From the NCBI GenBank assembly GCA_905221615.1, contig CAJNDT010006024.1, positions 620,001 to 684,000 of the forward strand: a stretch of 64,000 nt of DNA, in the 5' to 3' direction. Position 1 is the stretch's first letter. Every line of letters starts with the position of its first letter. Under the pieces are notes generated by a model. It was given only the letters and a program-made list of their open reading frames with translations. It had not been told where the DNA came from and searched no databases. Made by a program: the position numbers and the translations under genes. Origin of the DNA: Symbiodinium sp. CCMP2592 (taxonomy: Eukaryota > Sar > Dinophyceae > Suessiales > Symbiodiniaceae). Of this stretch, positions 20,936-34,253 are shown piece after piece.

Positions 20936-22472
20936 CTTTGCTTCTGACAAAGGTGGTCGCCCAGGAGGAAGAGGAACTATGAGTGGTTGATGAACTACGG
21001 TTACATAGGGATTGTAAGGGTAGATATATCTGCCTACATCTATATCTGTATGTGTATATGCGAATGTACAGCATATATACATATATATATATATATGTAT
21101 ATTATGAAAAAAGTTGTACCATGAGTACACAGGGACGGCAGCGGCAAGTGCGAATTCTGGATTCTGGACGATCGTTGTAGCTGGCAGGACGTCTCGCGCT
21201 TCGTGGGTGGATACCTGGCCAAAGAGTGGGAGGCCGCTTGAAAGGAAGCCCAGTAGTTCCACAGGTTTTTCCTATCGCAACTCATGTTGAAGACTCCCAA
21301 AATCCCACTATACTTAGTATACTATACGCATGCAGTCCCTCTATTACTGCAGTATACCATACCACCAACATTCCATCATCGTCTCTCAGGTTTCGAAGCC
21401 CTTTCCCCCAGGAGGCTAAGATCTGCATTCACCTGTGTAGGTCAATGGGCCAGATAGGAAGAAGCGCTACGAGAAGACGTCGGCCGGGGTTCTCAGCTTT
21501 TCTTGGACGAAGAAACTTGCATTGCCCATTATAAGGATTATACCACAGTTCCCATAGTTTAGAGTCCTTAGGGTCATGCAGGATTTTGTCCATCAGCAGT
21601 ATGAAAGTGTTGGTCTTGGGCAGCAGCGACTTGGCTGTGGCCTCGTTTCGACTATGAGCCCGAAGGACTTTCCGATGTAGCGGTTGCAAGTTGAGGGCAC
21701 AGAGAGCCAAGAACTTACCCGAAGACCTACCCACCCCCGTCAGCCTGAAGAAGCCACACTTTACCGAAATGACGAAGGTAAGCATAACCTCATGATCAGA
21801 TATGATACCATCAGTATGTTGGTCTCCTATCTTATGCAGCAATGACAAGCCTCAGTGTTTGTAGCAACTGGTACCACATGATGCGGCGAGTTGCACAGGT
21901 TTGGCTTCATAAATGCTGAGAGCCATGCATAGGTACTTTCACTGTTGAACCGTATCACAGCACATTAATATGTAATTCCTGCTTGTTCACTAGCTTGCAC
22001 GACAACAACCGCCCAGTATCTCATTCAGAGCGATGAGTGGACAACGGTCTTCCCTTTGCTTGTCGCCTTTCTGGCCTGGAGAGTCTCAAAGGCACGGTTT
22101 TGCTTTCGACAAAGTGTCTTCCCTATGCTCCCCGTCGCCAACCTCGTCCAAGACTTATGCAGATCGCACGCTCCAGTAGATAGCCATGATGTGAAACCCT
22201 CTGTGGCTTTGCTCCTCGTGCCTAGGCACGGGCCCTTGTTGCAGATGTCCACCAGCAGGAGCTTTCGCCGACAGCTGCGTTTGGGTTTGCGATGGTAGTG
22301 ATGGCGACCGAAGCAAGTTGATTTTCACCTGGCTTTCATGTTAAAGACTGTCGGAATCAGTAGTAGTGGTACTCGTAGTAGCAGTAGTAGTATTAGTACT
22401 ATTAGTAGCATAGCAGCAGAGGGTGGGGATGAGGACAAGGATGAGGATGCTTCTGCACGGTGGTGCTTAATA
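20936..22472. other. Intergenic stretch without a supported gene
   Basis: It contains TA-rich repeats at 21040-21105. A 139-codon minus-strand frame (21848-21429) has no recognisable domain. Nothing else could be assigned. Confidence 0.45.
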
Positions 22473-22575
22473 TCGGAGCCTAAATAAACAACCTATACTA
22501 TTTTGGGGGTTCCTTGCTGTAATTAATGCAGAATGGGCCCAAAACCCTATTGTAATTATTGAGGCCGCTATATTA
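22473..22575. mobile_element. Palindromic MITE-like element, family B copy
   Basis: GGAGCCTAAATAAACAACC, then ACTATTTTGGGGGTTCCTTG, then GGGCCCAAAACCCTATTGTA, then ATTATTGAGGCCGCTATATTA. Arms about 30 nt with several mismatches. Confidence 0.8.
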
Positions 22576-24222
22576 CGGGCTCCTGTTGTTGCTGCTGCTG
22601 GTGTTGCGATTGTTAGGTCAGTCGTGCCGTTTGCTGCATGAACCGGTACATGTTTGCGACACCTGGCAGGAAAACCTGAATGACTGCGGTGTTTTCGTGC
22701 TGGAGAACATGTTGCGGTCGGCAGCTCTGTAAATTCTGCGCATGCCCCTCGGTACCATGAATGAGCAAGACAAGCAGTTTCCATCCAGAACGGCAGCATC
22801 AGATACGACATCAAGATGCGGCCGTGCCTGCGCTGCAGGTCACTGTCCATGAAGAAGGATTTCTTGAAGCAGATGTCCTCAGCAACGCCGCAAGTGAGCC
22901 CTCTACAGCCCTTTACCTCTTCTGCATGTGTTAAGGAAGACATGACGGTTGGTCGTGCAGATGACTTCCACTTGCACCAGAGGCTAGACACAGCAAGTTA
23001 AAGTGATCCACAGTCTCCAAGTCCAGACTCGAACAGACCCAGCAGCCTGTTTCTTATCCTTTTCAGAGACATCGCGGAAGTGCGAGTTTTGTGGGTTTAG
23101 ATGTTCAGTGCTTGGGGTAGCATACTGCTTCTTTTCTGTTCTACAGCGCTGGTATCTGCATCGCGTGCTTGTCGTCCTGGTTCCGCTATTTTCCTATGCG
23201 AAGACCAGCAGCTCAGAGAACGCAGCTGGTGGTTGTGCTTTCTTCATCCACATCTCAAACGCTGCGCGCTCCTTTGCAATCACCGTTGCATGCTGATCAA
23301 GAGATGCCAAACACATGATAGAATGTTGGAGCTAGACGGGTTTAAACAAGGAGCCCGATGGGTTGAGGCATGTTCACCATGGCGGGGCAGGCACTTGCTC
23401 CTAAGCCCTGAGCCCCAAATCCTTACTTCCGAAGCCCTCAACCCTAAATGCCCCCAGCTGTAGTCTGGAGGTATCTTTCCGGGAGTCTTTTTGAGATACC
23501 CCAGGAGCGAGCAAGCAGCAAAGGTATCTAAAACCCTGGCCTCCCAGCGTGAGCTCTGGACTAGTCCACAAACTCTTCGGCCGCAGATCGTCCCTTAGCA
23601 CAAACTCTAGACAACAACTACTAGCTTTAGGATGTTCTCGCCATGTGGGACATTTCATTCTCGGAGCCCTCTGCCCGACTCTCAGACACAGTCAACAGGT
23701 ATCCAAGCGCTTTGATTTCCGAGTATTTGTCCTAATTTCGACAACTTCCCACACCGTGCATTGCTGCTGTGGCTCAGTGCGATTTTGAAAGCACTGGCTG
23801 TTCCAGTCGCTGCTGTCGGTGTCGTCGCGACGGGAATCATATCCTCACGAACATGTCGAACCTGAGGTAAGATGTCGCGGTACATCCAGCTGGCCTCGTG
23901 CTTCTTCCTGTGGCCCGTACATGGCGCCAGCAACTGTGCCAAGATGGCGGGCTGTTGGAACCTACAAGGCGCTCGCAGGATGTCGTGAGGTTTCATTCAT
24001 GGTCGGTCCTAGCACGCTGCAGCCGGAGCAGCAGATCAAACTAATTTATTCTGGCACTAAAGTTGAGTAGTGTGTGGTAGTACCAACACCTGTCGCTGCA
24101 GTACCGGTTGTTGTGTCGTTCGTACATGGTGGTGGTGGCCGAAAGGGAATATCCTCATAATATGACATGTAGTTCGGCTTATACTGCGATTATACTTACA
24201 GAAGAGAAGATACCCTAAACCC
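22576..24222. other. Intergenic stretch without a supported gene
   Basis: Frames up to about 170 codons (minus strand, 22991-22467) overlap the family B element and match nothing I know. No repeats of note. Confidence 0.4.
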
Positions 24223-24335
24223 TACTTACAGGATCATGTGACTTAGAACTAGGGTTATAATTAGGGTAACTATACTTATAACCCCAATTGAGGTACTTAT
24301 AATCTTATTTACTAAGTCCCATGATCCTCCAAGTA
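24223..24335. mobile_element. Palindromic MITE-like element, family A copy 1
   Basis: TACTTACAGGATCATGTGACTT pairs with ACTAAGTCCCATGATCCTCC plus AAGTA. The arms continue as TAGGGTTATAATTAGGGTAA and ACCCCAATTGAGGTACTTAT, so almost the whole 113 bp folds back. Non-coding. Confidence 0.85.
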
Positions 24336-24869
24336 AGAGAACCTTCGGAGCCGCGCTCCGGTCAGGGGGAGACCAGCTTCGTCCCATCCTCGCCGCTCGG
24401 AGCTGCATTTCTTTTGCTTGGGCATGCAACGTTTTTAGGGTTTCGGGCTTTGGGGTTAGGGGTTAAGGCGTTAAGGCGGCTAAGGGGTTAAGGGGTTATG
24501 GGTTCAGGTTTATATAGGGGTTGCCGGGCAATTCCTCGAAGGCAAACAAGTCGGTTACGTTCTTTTGGAGCCGCTGCGAGTTGTATCGGTCGCCGCAAGA
24601 CAGGGCACTACCACCCGACCTCCCCCTATCTCTTGGGGTTGAGAGCTTCAGCTCAAGATTCTCAACCGGAGCCACGTTCCTCCAAACCCTAAACTCCAAA
24701 CCCCTAAACCCTAAACCCTGAGGAAGGAGAGCAGCAATTCCTCGACGACAACAGAGCCTGTGCTTTCGGCCACGTAGCCAAGGACAGCGCCGCAGAGCGT
24801 GCTTGTGCTTTTGGGCGTCTCCAGACTTCTCTTCCTCCGACTGCCATAGTCTTTCTACCCACAAAACCC

Positions 24870-24945
24870 ATCTTGGGGTTTCCTTACTAGAATTATAGTA
24901 TCATGGGCCCCAAAACCCTATTCTAAGTATTAAGGCCGCTATACT
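24870..24945. mobile_element. Family B element, left arm truncated
   Basis: CTTGGGGTTTCCTTACTAGAATTATAGTATCATGGG, then CCCCAAAACCCTATTCTAAG, then ATTAAGGCCGCTATACT. It matches the right three quarters of family B and sits against telomere-like units. Confidence 0.7.
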
Positions 24946-25573
24946 AAACCCTAAACCGTACAGCTCCAGGGCCTCGAGTGCAAGACTGGGCCATCGTGTG
25001 GCTACACTTGGTACGAATGCATTTGCATCAGTGGGGGCCCCAGCATGGAAAGTCTCATCCAGCTCCATCAGGCGATGGATTGTGGCCTGCAGCTGAGCTC
25101 ACGAAGCGCCGTGCGGCCTTTCCTATTCCTTGCCGTTGCTGCGGTTTAGCGTTTACCGGGCGCTGGATCGAAGGGCTGTGCAGATGTATCCAGATGTCTC
25201 AGGTCGCGAGGCGGCCGCCGAAAATGCTGCGGGCGCGAAAACTGCTAGGATTGCCTTCGGGGCCGCCGCTGCCGGCCACTTGACTCGCAGATGATGTGTT
25301 GTTTTTGACTGCGGTCGACTTGGACCGAATGCTGTTGCTGTTAGCAAATTCACTTGAGCTTGTTGAACCCTTTAGGGAGAGCGCGGATGCATAGGTTACA
25401 GGCATACAAGTTCTTCGGGCCCACGCCTGTTTGATCTTTTGCTGGCTGCACTGAGCAGAATAAGCTGGAGGATCCTTAATTTGGCCGGAGACAACCGCAT
25501 AGTTGCATTCTTCCGCACGCTATTCCCATGGGCGTTTCTGTCGATAGCCACCGTAGTGTTTAGACTGATTTTT

Positions 25574-26110
<537 letters not shown>

Positions 26111-26485
26111 TCGTCGTCGTCCTGGTGGGTGTTGGTGCCGTTGTTTCCTACCAACTAGCTAATTAACTGTCTTGAACCTAGGAGACGGGTCATATTGTGA
26201 TACAGTGCTTTGTTGTCCTCATCATCATGAATACTCATTGCATCCAGCCCCGATCCCCCTGCAGGCATCGCCTTCAGCATTTGGATTTGCGTGGGGGTCG
26301 TGACGCCTGGCTTGGAAAATTTCATGGATGCCTTCCCCGCTGCACCGAAGTTGTTCGGCCTCCACAGGAGCAAAAGCTAGAGCTGCTGCGGCCAATGCTT
26401 GCCCCGCACTTCTAGGGAGAGACATCAGGCTTCAGATTCTGTAGGAGCTGTATTCAATCTCCAGTGCATGAAGTAGTCATTGGCA

Positions 26486-26523
26486 GTGCGGCAGCAGTTT
26501 GGCAGTGCGGCAGCAGTTTGGTT
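26486..26523. repeat. 19-bp perfect tandem duplication
   Basis: GGCAGTGCGGCAGCAGTTT occurs twice head to tail. A recent slippage event; no function implied. Confidence 0.9.
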
Positions 26524-27600
26524 GCAAATAACACATGTGATTTAACGACCCTCCGGTTTGCGAGCCTTGCGGTCCCCTGACTTAACCCCTGTGGCAACCT
26601 CAGAAACCCCAACCTCAAAGCCTTGCAGAGCAACGCCTTAAGCCCAAGATGGACTTCATGTCGCTTTATATACCCCTAAACCCCTAAACCCAAGACCATA
26701 AACCCTACACCCTAACCCCAAACCCTAAGCCCGTCCCAGCCGCAACTCGGATCCCTCACGCCGAGGAAGATGACTCGCGGGGCGGACTCCGCCAAAATAG
26801 TACCTTCGGGCTTCGGTCCCGGTGCGAGATCGCTAGGCGGGCTAGGGTAGCCCTAAACCCTAAACCCGTGAAGGCTGTGGGGATTTGTAGGTTGAGTTAG
26901 CATGGTCTGTCGTAAATAGTTAAGGGGAGGGTTTACGATTTAGGGGTTAGGTGAAACGTAAACTCCAGACACTTGCGGGACTCAGAGTTCCGGAGTGGTT
27001 TGCCTCCCGTCCCTGAGTGCTCGAGGTACAATCGCATGGAAAGGCGCGCCCCAGGTCCCAAAGCCAATAGCAACCCTGACAGTAGCACCCTAAACTAGTA
27101 TTGGCGAAAGGAAGAGGAACAGGAACAGCAATAGGAATACAAATTTCTAGTGATACGATTAAGAGTAGGACGAAGTCCAAGAATACATTAGCCCAATATA
27201 TTCAGCGTTAAGATGTGTCAAGCGCAGGCATGCCGAACAGCGAGGTTCCAATCAGGTCTTCACTGCCTGAGAAGCCCACATGACGCATTAAGAGGGGGTC
27301 TGAATCTTTACTCACAGCAGCCGCTTGCAGTCCCTTCTAACCCGAAAACTGTACTCTAATACTAAGTCCCCTACCCTAAGCCCGTAACCCCGAAACCCTA
27401 AAACCCCGGAACCCCTAATTAAACCCTAAACCCCTAAACACTGAACCCCTAGATACCAGTGTCTGGCAGTGTCTCGCCATGCAAGGCGCTGCATCACAGA
27501 ATCGCTTCAGTGCCATCTGCGTGGAGCAGGGGCAGGGCCCCGTCGTCACCTGGCTGGGCCTGTCCTTTTGGAGTTTCAGAAAATTATATAGGAAACCTAA
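26524..27600. other. Intergenic stretch with scattered telomere-like units
   Basis: CCCTAAACCC units occur at about 26670-26740, 26852-26868 and 27360-27450, mixed in orientation. 27565-27600 resembles a worn family C arm (GGAGTTTCAGAAAATTATATAGG). No gene seen. Confidence 0.5.
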
Positions 27601-27715
27601 TATAGGGGCCTTGATATTTAGAATAGGATTTGGTGCCATTATACTATAATTACATGCAAGGAACCCCGCAAAATAGTATCGGTTATTCTGAAGGCCTCTA
27701 CAGTACTGTGTAGAG
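27601..27715. mobile_element. Palindromic MITE-like element, family B copy
   Basis: TATAGGGGCCTTGATATTTAG, then GAATAGGATTTGG, then GGAACCCCGCAAAATAGTATC, then GGTTATTCTGAAGGCCTCTACA. Both arms present. Confidence 0.8.
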
Positions 27716-28331
27716 CACGAAATACTAGGATCATTAGAAGGTGCCTCAGTTGGGATGCACCGTGCACTAGCTACGTACCTTTGTGAAATCATGAGTGCTG
27801 AAGCCCGGAGGGCATTTCCACTGCAAGTTGGAATTTTCTCGAAAGCTTGTCGTGGGCTCTCATAAGTTGCATCTAGGTTGTGGACGACGCTGTTGCGAAG
27901 CAGCCAGCAAAATCTTGGGAGACTCATCTGCAAAGATCTCGGTGCACTGCGCTCCGTCAAAAGCTTTGCCGTCGGCTTGTGAAGTTGGCTTGTATTTAAG
28001 TGGTCATTCAAGCAGCAGCGTGGGCAGGACCAGGTTCAGGACGTTTCGAGGAAAATCGAAGGCCAAGAGCAGCAAGCAGGTAGAGATGGCTAAGTGTCCA
28101 GCTGCTGAAGGGCGACGTGGGCAGGTGGTGCGTGTAGGATTGGAATCCAAGAAGGAGAGTAGACATAACGGTGTCAGTTTTCGTTGCACGAATAACCATT
28201 GCGGTAACTATGATGCTAGCCGCAATGGTTCTGCTCAGCGATTTGCCAAGGATTGTCTGACGGTCTTGGTGCTTGGTGTGTTACCGGCTGTCCTCATCAT
28301 CGCAGGTGGCTGACTTGCACACTCCAGGTAA

Positions 28332-28437
28332 TATGGGGGCCTAAATAGCTGCCAATATTTTTTTGGGGGTTCCTTATTGTTAAACAAAAGGTATAATGGG
28401 CCCCCAAACTCCATCCTAATTATCAAGGCCCCCATAG
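28332..28437. mobile_element. Palindromic MITE-like element, family B copy, complete
   Basis: TATGGGGGCCTAAATAGCTG pairs with TAATTATCAAGGCCCCCATA. Interior TTTTTGGGGGTTCCTTATTG and GGGCCCCCAAACTCCATCCT. Confidence 0.85.
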
Positions 28438-28664
28438 CAAGGGGGACGAGGGTCTCATTCGAGGATCGCTGCCAGGACGAACGGGAAGCAGTTTAACTAT
28501 TCATCTAACAGATGGTTGTAGCTCATATGTCAAACATGCTTGCTGACTTGTTCAGAAAGCTGAGCGATACACCTGCGTGGATCAAATTGCCTGGAATCAC
28601 GAACTGCCGTTGTCAAAAATAATTCATCACGGGTTCGTGTTTGCTCTCTTATTCCATAGAGGTG

Positions 28665-28767
28665 CAGGGGCCTGGATAGTTACCCCTACTAATTTGGAGG
28701 TTCCTTGTTATAATAAAAGTATAGCGGGCCCCAAAACCTATTCCTAAATATTAAGGAACCTGTATTG
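28665..28767. mobile_element. Palindromic MITE-like element, family B copy
   Basis: CAGGGGCCTGGATAGTTACC pairs with CTAAATATTAAGGAACCTG. Interior AATTTGGAGGTTCCTTG and GGGCCCCAAAACCTATTCC. It lies about 230 bp from the previous copy. Confidence 0.8.
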
Positions 28768-31600
28768 AACCCTTTTGGTAGCCCTGAAAGTAACCCAATT
28801 ATAGACCATTCATTAAAAAATAGTCTAATTATTCAGGCACCTGGACCTAGATAAGCAGTCTTTCAGCTGGACCAGCCCTCATGGATGCCCAGGTATTGCC
28901 ATCATGGTGGCCGGCATGACAATCAACGAGAAAGGGCTGCCCGGATGAAGGTAGAATCAGGGTTTAGTTTAGGGTTTAGGCTTCCTGGCTTGTTTTGCAT
29001 TTTGGGGTTTGGGGGTTTAGGGTTGCTTCATAGCATCCGTTACAAGCCAAGAGGATATGAGTTCCAAACTGGCCACTGCTGAGGTACTTCAACGGTTGCC
29101 GCATCTAGCTGCGAAGCGCTGAGAAGACCCACACAGGTGGAAGAGTTCATCTTCCACAACCGTTCAGGCACTGGGCATCTTTAGGTGAACATGCCCTTCA
29201 TGTATCTTCCGGGTGGATTGTAGATGTAATTCTTTCGGGCCCTGGTGCAATGAATGAAGACAGCGCCCGGCATGCTAAACTCAGTGCTTGGACTCTAACG
29301 AGCCCTTGGCAACGAACTTTTTTAATGTTCGGCAGCGAGACTGCCTGGGCGATTTTCACTTATCCAGCCAAGAGCCTGGATACCATTTTCAGGCCAAGGT
29401 CCGATCCACATGTGCTAGAGCAGAAATACCTTTCGACGTCAAGGCCTTTCGGTAGCCGCTCGCGTAGTCCGCAAGAGCCACCTGAAAGACCGCGACAGTC
29501 GCACTCAGTTCAGACAGCGGAAGCACCGGTCCAGCCCCAGATCTTGAAGCCTTTTAGCCCCCAACCCTGAACCCTGAGCCCTGAACCTTAAACCCTTTAA
29601 ACCTAATGACCACGTCCCTCATCATCTCGAAACAGAAAAATCTTACAATCCCCAGCTAATCCTTCAAAAAGGAATCAGATCTTTCAGCCCAAAGCGCTAG
29701 AAACTTAAATCTCTACAGTAGACCCCAGAAGCGGGAATGGAACGGGGTTCGGCCAGCGAGAAAGGGCCTCCACTTAAGTAAACATAATTGGCAAAGCATT
29801 CCTTTTCAGGGGTCCTGTAAGGGGCCGTAACAATTGGAATAGGATTCCTTTGAAGGGGGTCCTGTAAGGGCTCTACACTCAAGCGTCAAGGCGGTTCAGG
29901 GTTCTAATGTGGGAAGGAAACAATAAAAGTAGGGTTTTGGAGTTCACTACAGTATAATGGTAAAGGCATATCGGGACTGTAAGGGGATAGTATTTACAAT
30001 CATTCCTATCAAGCAAGATGTATGAACAAACTGCGAACTTTGATGATCATAGTGACCGTAGCCGGCAGTAACCCCTAAACCCTAAGCTGTCATAACAATA
30101 ATTAAAACTAGTGGGTCAGTCTATGCCGTCTCTGGTTGGATGTGCCTCCAGCCGGAGTTCATGGCGAGCCTCCGACGCCGTGCTGGTTCGTCTCTGAAAG
30201 GTTTTGCGGGTACTGGGCCTAAACTCTAAACCCGTGGAATGATAGGAACTTTCTACTTTGCTTGGCATGTGTGGTTGATGCTATGATGAAGGTTTGTTTG
30301 AATACTGCTTCTAAGTAGCCCTTCTCATTGATGGTTCCGGGATGCTTGGTGAGGCCTAAGCCTTGCAACATGAGTTTGGTGTCGGGTCGCAGGGTGATGT
30401 ACATTCTTACATCGCCACTGGTAGAACTGTCAACTTTTTGGCTTCTCATATTTGGTCTCTGTTGAACGTTTGAGCTTTTTTGGCCCGGTTATTAGCTTTG
30501 GTATAGCTCTAGCCATATTGGCAGTACAGATGGCAGCACCATCACGGCCGAAGGAGTTGTGGCCATGGCGGCGTCTGGGTTCCTGTAGACTTTGAGCCGT
30601 AGGTGCTCCTGAAACTCAGCCCCAACATCAGTACTCGGGTGACATTTCTGGACGGATGACTGCCTTCTTTCCCTGCAGACAGCGCGTGCGAATATGCATC
30701 CACATTGCTCGCTTCGCACGTGTCGAATGCCGCTGATGGACCATTCTAGAGACAGTCCCCAACGTTTGTTATGCGAGTTCATGTTAAGCTGCCTCAAAAC
30801 CTCCAACAAAGTGGAAAGTGTGAGATTCTGATTCGGGACGATACCGTTTGCCCAATTTCGACACTGAAGCTTACTTGTTCCTTCACACGCATGAAAGCAT
30901 GACTGTCGATTTCGATCCTTTCCCAGTCATGCTGCCTGAAATGTTCCATGCCAATGTCCGTGAGTTTCGAAACCCAGCCGCAGTAGGATGCTCACCCCCA
31001 GCATAAAAGCTGTCGAAAGTGCACGGAAGTGCAAGAAGATGCCCTAAACCCTAAACCCTTGGGTGATACCATCTCATATGATGCGAAATCATGGAGTTGA
31101 GGCCTTCCATGCCCCCAACCCACCCGCTCAAGCTGGGCGCACCTGGTGCCTTCTATTTGCTATAATGTGCTTGCAAGTTCCGGCAGTCGGATATTGCTAG
31201 TCAAATCAGATTCAAGCAGGGAATGGTACGGGTCGTGGTGATATGAGTGTCCCGGCCCAGCTTCAAGAGCATGCCTACGACGCACAGCAGTGCGAATTCA
31301 GTGCTTTTTTCTGCGAGCTCCTTGTGGGCGGCTTGCGAATGTCGACTTGGCTTTGATGCAAAACATCACTCGTAGTCACCTTTGCAGCATCGGCTGTGCG
31401 GTACAAGACTTTATTCTCATGTCCTAAATGGTGCCTTCCTGTGCATCACCTCACGTCCCATAGGGCTGAACTCCACCTGCCGCTCCTCAACGGGAGCTGA
31501 TGATGTAAAGGCACCGTTAACGCGAGGCGGGCCTGGCTATCCTAACCCCCTGGGAGCCGTCAAGGAAGGACCAGATAGGTATAGATCTGTATAGCATCTA
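28768..31600. other. Intergenic stretch without a supported gene
   Basis: Telomere-like units lie near 28960-29025, 29568-29605 and 31043-31060. Partial family B-like text occurs at about 29820-29875 and 29920-29990. Frames are all below about 107 codons and unrecognised. Confidence 0.45.
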
Positions 31601-31603
31601 TAC

Positions 31604-31757
31604 TATAGTATATATATATATATATACATACATACATACATACACACACATAGGTGTATATATATATATATATACATACATATACACACACACATAGGTG
31701 TATATATATATATATATATATGTATATGCATACATATATATATATATATACATACAG
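31604..31757. repeat. Compound (TA)n / (CATA)n / (CA)n microsatellite
   Basis: Three successive blocks of (TA)n followed by (CATA)n or (CACA)n, with a repeated ACACATAGGTGTATATATA junction, which suggests block duplication. Confidence 0.95.
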
Positions 31758-32328
31758 ATCTAGCAATCTTGAATGGTATGTGTATATAACAGCTACAATG
31801 TCAGAGTATGTTACATGTACATACTCATAACTGTTAGTAGTCTTCTTAACATTCGAGATTGAGACGTTGTAGTCGACTTACATTAGCCGTTTCTCCTCAT
31901 AGCTCGCATGTGGGTATGTCTCCTGACCAAAGCCCCTAAACCCTAAACCCCTAAATCCTAAATCCCTGATCAGGCACCGGGGTGAGGAGGGCTAAAAACC
32001 CCTCGCGATCTCCAACTCGCATCTGCGGGAAAATGCCGTGCTAAGCATGTAGATGCGCAGTGCAGGGTTTAGGGTGTAGGGTTTAGGGTGTAGAGGGTGT
32101 GTGAGTTTGCCAGAGAACATGCCCAAACGACAAGGCTTGCTCCAGAGTGGTGTTAATCGCAGAGTTGCCGTGGTTCCAGCAGGCCCATGATATATGAAGA
32201 CTGTCAACATGCAGGTGGCCTAGCAAGCACCGATTCCGACTTTCACGGAGCAGCGTGAGCGATCCTCCCGCCCTTTGACGGCTCGAGTTTCAGTAGGTCA
32301 GAACTGGCAGAAGCCAGCGAGAAGCAGG

Positions 32329-33138
32329 ATGCTTGAGGTGTTTAGCCTGTATGTTGAGTATGCGGCTGTGGCAACATCCTTGTGTTTTCTCCTGTCACCG
32401 CTTGTGGAGGTGCAGAAGGTGCATCGCTCTCAGGGCGAGACGCTGAGGGATGTTGACCCATCGAACCTACTCCTCCTGCTTGTCAACTCTGCACTTTGGC
32501 TTTGGTATGCCATCTTCTATCCGCTTCCGCCATTAGTGCTAAACAACACCATTGGACTGACAGCATGCTGCTACTGCTTGACGAGCTGCTGGTTCTATGC
32601 ACGTCGGCGCCGTGAGCAGACATGGGGGACAGCCGCAGCTGCCAGCACCGTCCTGGCATTTATGGCAATCCTTACAGCCCTCGTCTATGCAGAGACGTCA
32701 TCCTCGCACGCCCAGCAAGTTGGATACTTGGCCATGGCAGCGAACATCCTAGCTTATGGAGCCCCGCTCGCAGCGGCACGCCGAGTGCTTGTTGAGAAGT
32801 GCTCTCGGGCTCTGCCACCTGCGCAGTGCGTCCTCGCACTTTCCAGCAGTTTCCTGTGGCTATGTGTTGGCCTCAAAAAGCAAAGCATGCCGATGATCGT
32901 CCCAAACGCATGTGGTGTCCCCCTGGCGATCATACAACTCTTACTCATCTGCTTCTATCCTCGCAATCAGCGTGCCGGCGCAGAGCTTGTGAACAGCCGG
33001 GCGGAAGCCCAAGCCAATACTGTTAGTTGGCAACTGTACAGATGTAGACAGAGCTTCGGTGTTCCAGAGGGGAAGATTGCAACCGTGGTCCCAAATTTTC
33101 ACTACACGGCGAGTGCAAGTTTCCGTGCTTGTGTGTAG
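32329..33138 (+). CDS. SWEET: SWEET-family sugar transporter, tandem copy 1 (intronless)
   Basis: 269 residues. SWEETs move mono- or disaccharides down a gradient across membranes as seven-helix proteins made of two three-helix MtN3 units and a linker helix. Seven hydrophobic segments lie at about 9-27, 46-63, 69-90, 100-120, 131-150, 163-181 and 188-209. Family-like features are LSPLVEVQKVHRSQGETL after helix 1, NSALWLWYAIF in helix 2, NNTIG at the start of helix 3, and the second-unit parallels NILAYGAPLA and MPMIVPNACG. The start was set at 32329, not the upstream ATG at 32275, because the paralogue begins with the matching MLG-residue segment. A polar tail (210-269) follows helix 7. The gene has no intron where copy 2 has one. 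In a dinoflagellate such a protein could serve sugar export; that is inference. Membrane location and substrate cannot be read from the sequence. Confidence 0.9.
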   Translation: MLEVFSLYVEYAAVATSLCFLLSPLVEVQKVHRSQGETLRDVDPSNLLLLLVNSALWLWYAIFYPLPPLVLNNTIGLTACCYCLTSCWFYARRRREQTWGTAAAASTVLAFMAILTALVYAETSSSHAQQVGYLAMAANILAYGAPLAAARRVLVEKCSRALPPAQCVLALSSSFLWLCVGLKKQSMPMIVPNACGVPLAIIQLLLICFYPRNQRAGAELVNSRAEAQANTVSWQLYRCRQSFGVPEGKIATVVPNFHYTASASFRACV

Positions 33139-34253
33139 CAGGGGTGTGTGTATAGAAAACGTGCTTGCGCATCGTCGCACGCCGCACAGTCATTTTTCTG
33201 CAAACTTCATACGAGGGCTGTTGGAACCGACCTGGTGGCTAAGCAAGCAACTACCAGCGAAGCTTCTGCTATGAAGTTTGGTTTAGGAGGCAAAAACTTC
33301 ATGTACCACCTGGCACTTGAGGAAAAGATTGGCGACTCTCTGAGTTTGATCCGACCCAGGGGCTGGAATACAGCCTCTTCCAGTGCAAGTGCCGAGTATG
33401 TGAATCATGTGAACCGTGTGATGTAGGGCTATGCTCAGGTTCAAGAACACGACTAAGTAGATGATGGCAAAGTAGATGACGTGTGAGAGCACGGGTATGG
33501 TTCAATGATGAGCATTGGGCGGCTGAAGTGACACAACTTTAATATCAAAGGTAAGTAATCAATCATGTTCTTCATGCTGACGACAAGCATGAACCCTGGG
33601 GTTTCGGATGATGGAGGTGATGGCGATGCTGAGCACTCCTTCAACACCGGAATTCTTTGTTTCGGGGGAAGTGATAGTGAAGGTGAAGGTGATGCTGCTT
33701 CGATGATTGTGATGATTTCGATGATGAAGATGACGGTGATGATGATGATGATGACGATGATGGTGATGCGGCGGTGGGGATGGTCATGATATCGATGTCG
33801 GTTGTCGCGATGACGGTGATGGCGATGATGGTGCTGATGGTTGTCGTGATATGGTTTCCGACTGCGGAGATGATTCAGCGATGATGATTATGACGACGAA
33901 TATGACATGAACATGATGGCGGTGGGGGGTGTTGATGGTGATGATGATGATGTTGATGATAGCAGGTGATGGCGATGATGGTGATGATCAGGTTGGTGAT
34001 TGTGGTTCCGGTAACAATGATGGTGATGCTTTCCGCTGTTTGGTGGCAGCGCGACAGTGCTTGCAGTGCAGCCAGTGTTACTGCAGTATTCTTGACGGCC
34101 AGTAGGACTGAGAAATGTTGAGCTGCCGAAGCTCATGACTTGACTGACGGAATCGGGCTGATTGCTTTGACGCTGCGAGGGATATCCTAACACCTGGATT
34201 CTGCCGCTCAAGTTTCAGCTTTTAAGAGCTTGTAGAAGCCAACGAGAAACATA
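33139..34253. other. Spacer between the SWEET copies, with (GAT)n-rich repeat
   Basis: About 33600-34025 is rich in GATGGTGAT and ATGATGATG units. The last 50 bp before the second start resemble the 5' flank of copy 1 (AGTTTCAG, then AGAAGCCAACGAGAAAC), so the tandem duplication included upstream sequence. No gene seen. Confidence 0.7.
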